Shown here: positions 22,601 through 30,926 of the stretch, piece by piece
Position numbering within the stretch: position 1 is the stretch's first letter
How the letters are laid out: every line of letters starts with the position of its first letter
Source of the DNA: Yarrowia lipolytica
Taxonomy: Eukaryota; Ascomycota; Dipodascomycetes; Dipodascales
Reading direction: 5' to 3'
DNA: 64,000 nucleotides
Assembly: GCF_001761485.1 (NCBI RefSeq)
Contig: NC_090773.1
Location: forward strand, 1,550,001-1,614,000
The notes under the pieces: model-generated
Seen by the model: the letters and a program-made list of their open reading frames with translations, nothing else
Told to the model about the DNA's origin: nothing
Databases searched by the model: none
Made by a program: the position numbers and the translations under genes

Positions 22601-22921
22601 ACGGAGATCTCAGATGCTAATGACGAAACCCCAAAGGAAATGGTTGACGACGACCAGCTGCGAGAAACGCTTCTCAACTACGCTTTAACATCCATGGAGA
22701 ATCTTCACAAAGGAACGACAGACGAAGTCGCGTTCTTTGACAAGCCTGTCCCGCTGTATATCAAGGTCGATAAACACGACCAGTTTGAGAACTCTCTGGT
22801 TCACTTCGAGGGTCTGCCGGTGAGAAAGAAGAGGAAGAAGACTGTGGTTGCTGATGGATTTGCATCTTCCAAGAGGAGTAAGGGAAACTTGGTTAAAAAA
22901 GAAACTACTGCAAATAGATAG
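19625..22921 (+). CDS. SNF2-family DNA-dependent ATPase, Rad5/Rad16-like, uncharacterised
   Basis: This 1098-residue protein has both halves of a Swi2/Snf2 motor. Walker A is ENMGLGKT (K279), preceded by GGILA. The Walker B box reads VDEGH (D466-H469), with Gly where DEAH has Ala. Motif III is VVSGTPT. The C-terminal helicase half has KIIVFYED, motif V AAHGLNITSAS and motif VI QAIKRAHRIGQ (959-969). The spacing and the TPTAGL motif are Rad5/Rad16/Uls1-like, but no RING finger is seen between the lobes. The N-terminal 250 residues (GWNWPPSTWFRL and following) match nothing I recognise. A basic tail (RKKRKK) could be a nuclear signal. I assign no function beyond chromatin or repair translocase. 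An 8-codon upstream frame starting at 19615 overlaps the start codon. Confidence 0.85.
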   Translation: MNDSIENLNNLLLLGVIFVTGHPKLPCEGESAPDGWNWPPSTWFRLTNLSVPLRELRYLYDTKAIRVTCTSTPLKQLLSLRIYLVPEELRVKTQPKHLYSFALQHMHDKRKSAISRLIPFFYIPGKQTPIVPFYRTSLGVITKMVTSEERLNSWLSHLCNDPAKKTASRDELESGKNLLMSLYESVDFVPQYDLSDPHVDAVFSGHVDNLKSELYPYQAETVSQMMHMEETPRTAVSARYLSVKGFFFHPEDLVARKELPETTGLSRGGILAENMGLGKTCICLALICATRKSMATVPAQYSDTLSETMMKLPGNGKISQLKVLVAQRVAELGAPWGLYADRLSSSCVAVLSSIRCTFLMPDIPRVRVSSRTAASREQKPPRRIHLSATTLLVCPDSLPFQWLTETKKHTENLKVIHVSSVDKAPDLDTVLDADLVIITNSILKEVFSNPACSHIQDIRWKRLIVDEGHVVGNNNSILDICGQEWIAECRWVVSGTPTAGLTRLDTTTLFDHKSDLQKLGRIMGEFLKIEPWSSSPSSWQQSVVKPLLAGRYDGFEHAVRVLSGVLVRHQIEDVEQSTRLPPLYNDVVFLNPSFYDRIIANLYVSNICLLNLVDEKKFGLKNLLRRLRGAFVVSTNYETRDIQFFLDELSAYIYENRVALTGPDNENDARLIKKIFSALNYAATSGNWLQIAGTQEMPFFVEDETRTSRAFQMANPLIVRDKREYGIIGGAPLTYLQRAASEDEKLDLWTETKSKDGTPLEGVIKELSDDPLFSSRFWTSYNRNVDNKRERKDKKNPAVKNFHHAKQKISPEEYLESVGLKVESAPTGAPQNHHSQLEADYPVSDKPTIVGTGSSKLSYLVSKTLVLVKDHKIIVFYEDVDSAVAVAEAFEAVGIKHLIYTTDKVSKERRAQYLATFEATDNFQVLLMNINAAAHGLNITSASWVFFLSPVWRRDIEAQAIKRAHRIGQKSEVHVETLVLQDTLEEDIYRRRTEISDANDETPKEMVDDDQLRETLLNYALTSMENLHKGTTDEVAFFDKPVPLYIKVDKHDQFENSLVHFEGLPVRKKRKKTVVADGFASSKRSKGNLVKKETTANR

Positions 22922-22984
22922 CATTTTTAATACTACAGAAGTCGAAGTAAGCGTATAACATTCAATCATTTAAATCATGTCTAT

Positions 22985-24165
22985 TTAGATGGGCTCGCTA
23001 AGGACGTGGTTGAGTCGAGCAATCTTGGAGGCGACAGAGACGTCAACGGTTCGCTCAGCAACCTCGACAATGAGACCACCGAGGATATCGGGGTTAACCT
23101 TGAGGTTGAGCTTGAGCTCACCCTCACCAACGAAAGAAGAGCCAGCAATGGCGGCCTGGATTCGGTTGACGGTCTTCTTGTCGAGCTCGGAGGCAGAGGT
23201 GACGGTGGCCTCAACGAGACCCTTGGATGCGTTGACGAGAGTCTCGAACTTCTCAATGATACCGGGGATGAGAGCCAGTCGGTTGTTGTCGGAGATGACG
23301 GTCAGGAAGTTGGTGAGAGTCTTGTCTCCACCAACGGCCTGGGACAGGACGTTGACGACAGTCTGCTTGTCCTCGTGAGAGAGGGTGGGGTTAGAGACAA
23401 TCTGGGCAACCTCGGGCTGCTGAGCGAACACGTCCCGCAGCTTGGCGAGAGAGCCCTCAGTCTTGGAGAGGTCAGACTCCTTGGCGGCGGCGGTGTACTG
23501 AGTTAGTAAATAGCAATAGAGATTGGAAGTGTTATCTGGAGTTGGCGTGTTGGGAATTGACGTCGAGCCTTGGAAGAATGTACGAAGTTGGCATGGGAAG
23601 AGGGATTGCGCATGTCGTCTTGTTACTCCATAGAGTGTGTGTTACCCCAACATTGAGCAATTAACCTACAGTGACGAGGTTACACGAGGTTACACGCAAC
23701 AAAAAGGTTGACAAAACACGATATCGAGCTCTGAGAGCTGCTCAATTCGTCGTTAAATCAGCCAGCTGCATGTTGCCTCCCATTGATCCTTCCTCTCCTC
23801 CTCTCCCTTCCTGCATTATGTTGAGTAGTGTTGTGCTGGCCTCTACTACAGTACCACCATGATTGCATCCATCCACGTGTCAAGGGTATCATTCCAGTCG
23901 AATTGCATCTGCAACACGACCCATCAGGCCAATTCAGTTCTTGTCAATTCCTCGCTGTCGTCGTTTCCAATTGCACCGTTTCCTCCGGGAAAACCGTCCC
24001 CTCCATCCTTCCAAAAAACACAATTATACCCACCAGAGCAGTAGCGTAAGTACCGTCGAGGCCGAAGAGCTGGACGGGGACCTTGACAGGGGCGGCGGCC
24101 TTGGTGGCCATGGTTCGGGCCATGGGCCGCATGGACATCATTCGAATGGCTCGGGAAGCGAACAT
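22985..24165 (-). CDS. ATP5: Mitochondrial ATP synthase OSCP subunit (Atp5)
   Basis: OSCP joins the peripheral stalk to the top of F1 in the F1Fo ATP synthase. The model has exon 1 at 24034-24165 (44 codons), an intron of 536 nt at 23498-24033 with donor GTGGGT and acceptor TTACTAACTCAG, and exon 2 at 22985-23497. The protein is 214 residues, as expected for OSCP. The N-terminus MFASRAIRMMSMRPMARTMA is a clear mitochondrial presequence. Then come VQLFGLDGTYATAL and, across the splice, YTAAAKESDLSKTEGSL, which is the family's N-terminal helical domain. The C-terminal signature VNPDILGGLIVEV is present. It is divergently arranged with RML2 over 295 bp. The intron is long for a small gene and contains a tandem GAGGTTACAC pair near 23677-23698. 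Confidence 0.95.
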
Positions 24166-24251
24166 CTTGAGGTGTGGTGTTGTGTCTGAGCTGAACTGTG
24201 TCGATATGTACACGGGGGAGGAAAACGGGGCGCACCATTTTTCGGTTTGAG

Positions 24252-24256
24252 CCAAT
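24252..24256 (+). promoter_or_regulatory. CCAAT box in the ATP5/RML2 divergent promoter
   Basis: AGCCAATGGGCG lies near the middle of the 295-bp promoter shared by two nuclear genes for mitochondrial proteins. CCAAT is the binding core of the HAP complex that activates respiratory genes in yeasts. Seen as a motif only. Confidence 0.4.
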
Positions 24257-24460
24257 GGGCGTGCACGCTGGGTGGTAGCGTATTTCTGGGCACGCCTCCA
24301 CACTATAGAGCCCGTACTTGTGGTACCGGTTGGGAGGAATCGTAAGCGGTAAATCAGGGTTGGGGTAGTGCAGGTGCGAAATTTCAAATCATATCACCGT
24401 GAACAAGGTGCCAAAAGCGAAAATACTAAACCTCCGTACCGTCGCCCCAACCTCGACAAA

Positions 24461-25732
24461 ATGAACCGACTCGTCTCTCGACACCTGTCGGCCCGAATTG
24501 GACGTATCGGAGCGATCCAGCCGGCCATCTCGCTGGCTCCCTTGCGGGCCTTTTCGACCTTTCCCAGACTGCGACAGGAGCAGCAGCCCCCCGTGGCTGA
24601 GGACTCGTTTATCGACGAGGAGATCAAGGGCGCCACTCCCAAGCGTCAGCGGGTCCGACCCACTCGAATGAAGCCGTTTGTGGACTCGGAGGCCGCCATG
24701 TTTGCCCGAAACACCAGTGTCAGCGACATCACCTTGGTGCCCGAAACGGTCGATCTGACTGCTCTGGAAAAGCAGGATATCTACATGAAGAGCCAGCGCA
24801 AGATCACCAAGGCCGCCGTCAAGTTCAAGACCATGACTCCCATCTCGCCCTCCATGCGATGGTACAAGGCTGCCATCTACCCTTACCTGTGGAAGGGCAA
24901 GCCCCACCGGGCTCTGACTGTGGCCCGAAAGGCCCGAAACGGTCGGTGTAGCAACACTGGCCGAGTCGTGACTCGACACCAGGGTGGAGGACACCGACGA
25001 CGAGTGCGGCTCATTGATTTCTTCCGACAGGAGACTGGAGAGTGCGAGGTTGTGCGGATCGAGCGAGACCCCAACCGAAGCGGCCACATTGCGCTCCTCA
25101 AGAACAAGGAGTCCGGCAACTTTTCCTACATCACTGCTCCCGAGGGTACTCGAGCCGGTGACACGGTGCAGTCGTTCCTCAACGGCATCCCCCAGAACAT
25201 CATTGACGAGTTCCACGGCCAGACCGACCCCGCCATGTTGGCCTACCGACTGTGTCGAAAGGGCAACTGTCTGCCCATGTGGATGATCCCCGTGGGTACC
25301 GTCATCCACGCCATTTCCACCGAGCCCCACGGCAAGGCCAAGTTCTGCCGAGCTGCCGGAACCTACGGACGTCTCATTGGAAAGGAGCCCGCCAAGAACA
25401 AGGCCATCGTGCGAATGCAGAGTGGCGAAGAGCGATACGTGCATCTCAAGGCCTCGGCCACCATCGGTGTGGTGTCTGCTCCTGACCATCAGAACGAGTC
25501 GTTCGGAAAGGCCGGCAGATCGCGATGGAGAGGTATCCGACCCACCGTGCGAGGTGTAGCCATGAACGCCTGCGACCATCCCCACGGAGGTGGACGAGGA
25601 AAGTCCAAGGGTAACGTGACGTCGCGATCCATCTGGGGCGTGCTGGCCAAGCGATACAAGACCCGACGAGGCAAGCACCAGAACCCCAACAAGCTCAAGG
25701 ATCGACCTCGATACAAGGAGCAGCGAAAGTAA
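24461..25732 (+). CDS. RML2: Mitochondrial large-subunit ribosomal protein uL2m (Rml2)
   Basis: uL2m shapes the peptidyl transferase centre of the mitochondrial ribosome. The protein is 423 residues from the ATG at 24461. An upstream in-frame extension to 24368 is not presequence-like, whereas [20 protein letters not shown] is. An Arg-rich mitochondrial extension of about 130 residues precedes the L2 core, where [21 protein letters not shown] and [16 protein letters not shown] are typical (quoted in part). The C-terminal block [16 protein letters not shown] carries the His (in HPHGGG) that is invariant near the catalytic centre. [10 protein letters not shown] is also conserved. A 507-codon antisense frame over this gene is a codon-bias artefact. 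Confidence 0.95.
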   Translation: MNRLVSRHLSARIGRIGAIQPAISLAPLRAFSTFPRLRQEQQPPVAEDSFIDEEIKGATPKRQRVRPTRMKPFVDSEAAMFARNTSVSDITLVPETVDLTALEKQDIYMKSQRKITKAAVKFKTMTPISPSMRWYKAAIYPYLWKGKPHRALTVARKARNGRCSNTGRVVTRHQGGGHRRRVRLIDFFRQETGECEVVRIERDPNRSGHIALLKNKESGNFSYITAPEGTRAGDTVQSFLNGIPQNIIDEFHGQTDPAMLAYRLCRKGNCLPMWMIPVGTVIHAISTEPHGKAKFCRAAGTYGRLIGKEPAKNKAIVRMQSGEERYVHLKASATIGVVSAPDHQNESFGKAGRSRWRGIRPTVRGVAMNACDHPHGGGRGKSKGNVTSRSIWGVLAKRYKTRRGKHQNPNKLKDRPRYKEQRK

Positions 25733-26642
25733 TGTATATAGTATAAGTGAACGGGACCGTATTGAACGAACGAACGAAAACGACTGACTCAAAAGAGTGA
25801 CCAAAGTATGTACTGGTATGATCAGCTGCCATGGAACTGCAATATATATTGTTGAACCATCTATGTATGTTAACACAATCCATACATCAAGACAGAGGTA
25901 TAATGTAGACAAAGCAGAGACACGGAACAGAGGGCTTCGTGCAAGTATGATACAACTACTTGTGCTGCACTCGTACCAGTATGGCGGTGGTGTAAGTGGT
26001 TGTTAATGTTGCACGTATCCAATCATGCTGAGCGAGCCCTGGAACGAAGAACGCTGCATCTAGTTACTTAGTTAAGATTGTTTGGTTGGTAATAGTTGGA
26101 GATAATTCATGCTGATGGTATACATTTCAGGGTTGCTGGCATGTTAGCAAGAAACAAATAGTATCATTACATACAGAATATACAAGATCTGAACAAATAA
26201 ACGACAATATTTTGCTTTGTAATACTGTTATGCCTCAGTATTCCAGTTTGCAAGATGTGAGTTAGGTTTCGTTGGTTGACGCGTTGTTGGTGAATACTTA
26301 TACCTTAACTATTAGTCAAGACACATCCTGCAAGTAGTCAGCCTTGAGCCGCGAATATGCCTACTACAGGATCAGAAAAGGCACATACAAGGCACACAAG
26401 ACGCAATTCAGATACAGTATTCAAGGTGTCTGTCCATAGATATGTCTAGTCTTTATACTATATACGATACTCGTACTTCATGGACCAAACCCAAGCTGGC
26501 CCACTGTGTTCCCCTTTAAAAGTCTACATTCACCCAAAAACCCTAGCCCACTCAATAAAACCAATATATATTATAATACTTGAGAAGAACACTTCTCTTT
26601 TTTGAACCGAGCGTCGAGTTCATTTGAACCTCTCTTTTTCCT
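25733..26642. other. Convergent intergenic region between RML2 and POR1
   Basis: 910 bp of AT-rich 3' flanks. No supported gene. A short coding-like stretch on the minus strand near 25,960-26,065 has no start or splice partner and may be chance. Confidence 0.55.
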
Positions 26643-27258
26643 TTAGTGAGACTCATTCCAAGAGTTGGAAGTGGCAGCTTCAGGATGAGCCTCAGCAGGA
26701 GCACCTGGAGGAACAGAACCAGGGGCGCCTGCAGCAGTGCCAGCAGCAGCGCCAGCAGCAGCACCCCCTTCACCGTTCATCATCAGATATTGGTACCAGT
26801 CGCCAATATTGAGCGATTGAGGGGCGTATCCAAATCCACTGGCCGCGGTGGGCTCGTCCTCGGGCGACGACTTGTAGGTGCCGCCTTCGGTGTGGCTGGC
26901 TCCGTCGGCGTGGGCAAACATGTCCGGAGGAAGCGCGCTGGTGGCGGGCTCCTGGAGCTGCGACTGCAGGTTAGACATATCGCCAGTCACGTCGGGGAAA
27001 AGCTGCATGGGCTGGAACGACTCAAAGAAGGTGTTCGAAGCCGGCGGGGTGTTAGTGACAAAGTAAAAGTCCGGATGCGGGGTGCCGGGCTTGGATGGCA
27101 GCGTGCCGTTGAAAGGGGTGCCGGGATTTGTAGGAGGCTGTCTATCGCCCAGGTACTCCTCTCCTTCCTGCTGCGATTGCTGCTGCTGGTCAAACGCATG
27201 ATTGTTGAACTTGCGTTCTGGCTGTGGCTGATGCGTCTGTTGTTGCTGTTGTGTGTGT

Positions 27259-27293
<35 letters not shown>

Positions 27294-29563
27294 TCGAGCA
27301 TGCTGCTGCTGTTGTTGTTGTTGCTGGGCATGTCGTTGCTGTTGGGCATGGTGCTGTTGGGCGCCATGTGGTGGTTGTGAAGCCTGGTGCTGAGCTTGAG
27401 GCATTTGCTGCTGCTTTGCTGCGTCGGGTTTGCTGACGCCTCTAGCATGACGTCGGATGGTCTTGGCCATGTGATTTCGAATGGGCTGCGACTCGTTCAT
27501 GTGCTTGAAAAGCTTGAGCACCATTCGTGCCACCACCCACGTCTTGCCGCATTCCTCCAGGGCCTTCATACACACGTCCAGCGACCGGTTGGCAGACTCA
27601 ACCACCGACGGCGACTTGGACTCGGTCTGGTACACAAGCATGATCATGGCCGAAAAGAGCGTGTACACCATGAACGCCGGGGTGTCACGCAGCTCGTTAT
27701 ACGCTAACATGTTCTCCATGATTTTGGCAATCATGTGAGCGGCCTGGAACGCGATACCCCACGAAGGGTATGCGCTCTCGTTAGCCTCTGACGTTCGCCG
27801 TTGCAGAATGTTGCTTCGGTGCACAAGACACAGAATCGTGTAGTATTGTGAGTGGAGCAGGGCCTTGTAGAAGTTGTGAGAGCCCATATCCTTGACGGAG
27901 TACTTGAGCTCCGGCGGCAGGTTGTTCATCCACGAGCCCATGGCCATGTCGCAGTGCGAGACGACGGGAATTCGGTTTAGTCGGTGCGAGTGCTCGGCAC
28001 CCACACTGAATTGTTGTCGCAGAACAAGCCCCATGATTTCAGACAGCTTGACGGCGTGAATAAAATAGAGCGAGTGGAGTCTGTTGACGGGGTAGGGAGA
28101 CGGGTAGTCAGGCTCGTCCTCAATGAAATCGTCTTCGGTGAGCATTGGCACATCCGAGTCTTCCAGGTTGATCATAACAGGTCGCCCCAAAGATACGGCG
28201 ATGGCTCGGTCTCGGAAAAAGATGACCCACCACACCCGCTTCCACATTCGCTTTTCGGCCACCGACAGCGACGAGTTTTCCACAGATCGATGCAGACCGA
28301 ATCCTTGCGCCACACACAGACCCACACGCGACCAGTAGAAGACGTTTTTGGTCACGTCTTCGGGACCCTCCCACCACCAGCCCATGAGGGCCAGCGACTG
28401 CACAATTGAAATACGATCATTTTCGTAGTTGGAGTCGTACAGTGCCTTGGCTCGCTTGTAGAAGGTGAGCGACGCCTGGTCTGACGACCCATTGGCGTCC
28501 AGTAGAGCCGGGTTTCTGCACACTCGAGAACCAGCCAGCAGAACGGCCTGAAGCAACAGCAGCGACGGCGTGTTGACGGGGTCGTTGTAGCGGCGCATGA
28601 ACTGTGTTCTGTTGACAATTGGGATGACCGGGTGGATCTTTTCAAAATAGCTCTCCACAATGTCGTCACACAGTTCTCGGGGAGGTAACAGGAAGGCTCC
28701 TCTCAGTTTGAGAATCTCAATCTCTTCGGGATCCAGTTCATGGAACACGGGGTTTCCACCTGTGATTTCGGCTGGCAAGGGGTAGTGGTAGGCTTCATTA
28801 TCCGGGTTAGCGTCCAACAACAGATTGAGGTTGGACGAGGAGCCCAGAAACGCCACCCGGCCACTCTGTTTAACCACCTTGGAGTCGAGCATTTTGAGCC
28901 ACGTGTTGGACGAGTCGCTGAGGTTGGGGTTGGCGTCCGGTTTCGTCTCGCCCTCGTGTTGCTGGTACTGTTGCTGTTTGGTCTCCTGCTGAAAGTGCAT
29001 GAGCCGCTGCTGGGCAGTGGGGGCCGTGTTGGGCGACGACGCTGTGGAGGAAGACGCGTTGGAGGGCGCCTGGGGGGGCACGGAGCCCTCGTCGGACTCC
29101 TCGCCGCCGTCCGTCTTGCGTCGTTTGCGGTCCTTGGTTCCCTTGTCCGCCACCTTTTCTGCCGCCGCCTTTTTGTCGTTCTTTTTCCGCTTCACTTCGG
29201 GTATCTTGCACTCGCATCCAAATGCTTGACAATTCTATGTTAGTTGATATGGCCTCATGTCACTCACACGTCGACAACGCTTTTGTTCCTGGAGTGTTTG
29301 TTTCTTCCACCCCACCATACTCACGGTACACGGCATTCGTTCTGTAACGTCACATCGGACTTTTCGGGCATGGCATCTGTGTTAGTACTGAGTGGTTCGT
29401 CGCGATCAGCTCCACCTATCCGTCCGTCTGACAATCTTCCCTCCTCTCTCACTCACACCTCACAAGCCCTGGAAGCTCGCGGCTTGGCCCTTCGATAGCC
29501 AAATTTGGCGTTGCCTGAGCCGCCCGGGGTGGCGCCCTCCTCCTCTTTGACCTTGGAAGACAT
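26643..29563 (-). CDS. POR1: Zn2Cys6 transcription factor Por1 (oleate regulator, FarA/CTF1-like)
   Basis: Three exons give 916 residues: 29457-29563, 29325-29376 and 26643-29234. Intron 1 (29377-29456) ends TACTAACACAG and intron 2 (29235-29324) ends ACTAACATAG; both have GTGAGT donors. Only joining them builds the zinc cluster: RACEVCHARKVRCD, then PCTNCQAFGCECKIP, with C34, C37, C44, C52, C55 and C62 in CX2CX6CX7CX2CX6C spacing, followed by a basic KRKKNDKK linker. The fungal-specific TF domain lies at about 190-420 (HPVIPIVNRTQFMRRY). A Gln/His-rich tract of roughly 80 residues follows near 620-700, with a Pro/Gly/Ala-rich tail. From memory this position is YALI0D12628g, POR1, the activator of fatty-acid utilisation genes in Y. 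lipolytica. That identification rests on order and family, not on a search. It is not the mitochondrial porin of the same symbol. Confidence 0.8.
27178..27420. repeat. CAG/CAA and CAT codon repeat (polyglutamine tract of POR1)
   Basis: On the coding strand the stretch is mostly CAG/CAA with CAC/CAT, encoding Gln-His runs. On the plus strand it reads as TGCTGTTGT repeats. Such tracts vary in length among strains. Confidence 0.85.
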
Positions 29564-30428
29564 GGTATCGTGCGTTGCGTCGTGCTTTGTTTTTTTGGGG
29601 GGGTCGTTAGGGATGCCAAAGAAACTGGAAACCAAATTCGAGACGATAATAAGTTAGTTGGCGATGGAGTGTGTGGTGACCCTGCTCACACGCATGGCAG
29701 AATCAACTAAGTTTGGCTCACAGCACTTTCAAAGCACCCTGCTAAAGGACTCCTTCCCTAACCCCCTCCCGCCGTTCGGAAAAAATGGAGACCCCCGGGG
29801 ATGAAAGTCAAACCGCCTGCACCTTGGAGACGCACAGGGGCCCTGCAAAGAGGTGGAAACTCTTGTCGCTTGAGCTTCGAAAAGGGCTGGGGTTCGCACG
29901 CGGCGTGGTGGACGGCCTACCAAAATACCTCTTAGCGTCTGGGCTTATACGCTAGGGTGCAAGAGTGGTCTACTTGGAGTTGAGCCGTTGCAACTGGACT
30001 TTTGAACCAACCTCAAGTCGTCTCGTCACAACCACCGCCGCATGTGAAGATGCAATGGCGCAAGCTGTGTGGAAACGCCTGGTTCTTGTTACTCTTTGTG
30101 CACTAACCGCCGTTTCCCCTCTCCATGCCATGCCATGACCACTTGACGTCAGCACCAGCCAGTACATACAGTACCTTGCACTTGTATCTCCAGTATTGCA
30201 TAATTTCTCATTCTACTGACAGACGACCAAATCTTGAGCTTGAAGTGAGTCATGACCAACATTGGATGTGCGATACGATACATACAAGTGCGGTACGAGT
30301 ACGGCGGTACAATACAATACAATACAAAGATATTGCTGTGGCTCCATTGTCTTATCTCGAAACCTTTTTTGTCACGTGATTTGCGCCCAAACCAACAAGA
30401 CGCAATACTGAAGGGGGAAGAAAGAAAA

Positions 30429-30476
30429 AAAGGGAATGTAAAAGGGAATGGAAAAGGGAATGGAAAAGGGAATGGA
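30429..30476 (+). repeat. Minisatellite, 4 copies of AAAGGGAATGGA
   Basis: Four 12-bp units with one variant base in the first copy, inside a purine-only neighbourhood. Confidence 0.9.
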
Positions 30477-30522
30477 AAAAGGGAAGAAAGAACAGTAAGA
30501 AGAGAAGGAAGGAAAAGAAAGG

Positions 30523-30574
30523 GGGAAATTTGGGAAAATTTGGGGAAATTTGGGAAATTTGGGAAAATTTGGGG
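30523..30574 (+). repeat. Minisatellite, 5 copies of GGGAAATTT (9-10 bp)
   Basis: Units of 9 or 10 bp differing by one A or G. It follows the 12-bp minisatellite after a purine-rich spacer. Confidence 0.9.
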
Positions 30575-30862
30575 ACAAAATTGCTTCCCCTTCTTTCGAC
30601 TGTGCAGACCCATGTCTCTTGTGCCTATACAATGGCGAAAATGACGTGAGATTTCAGATTGTACATGATGGAGAAAGTGGGGTAGTAAACAGGAGGAGAG
30701 ATTGATTGTCAGAATGGTCAGAGTGGTCAGAGTGGGTGTCTTGGCGGGCATAGTAGGGAGGACACGTTGAGGTGGAGGTGAGAGTGAGGGTGAGAGTGAG
30801 AGTGAGAATGAGGGTACGAGTATGACTTACGAGAACTACTGTAGTATGAGAACTAGAATCAG

Positions 30863-30926
30863 TGTACCAGAATGAGTACGACGAGAACGAATCGTGTACC
30901 AAAATCAGTACGACGAGAACGAATCG
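30863..30926 (+). repeat. 32-bp tandem duplication
   Basis: Two adjacent 32-bp copies starting TGTACCARAATSAGTACGAC and differing at two positions. Confidence 0.9.

Noticed and set aside
24389-25912. 507-codon minus-strand ORF
   Set aside because: It is antisense to RML2, Ser/Leu/Gly-rich without any domain, and explained by the strong codon bias of the real gene.
25960-26065. Minus-strand coding-like stretch near 26 kb
   Set aside because: Only a short frame with no partner exon or convincing start; probably chance in the convergent 3' region.
30149-30751. 200-codon minus-strand ORF
   Set aside because: Pro/Phe/Ser repeats produced by the minisatellites; no domain.
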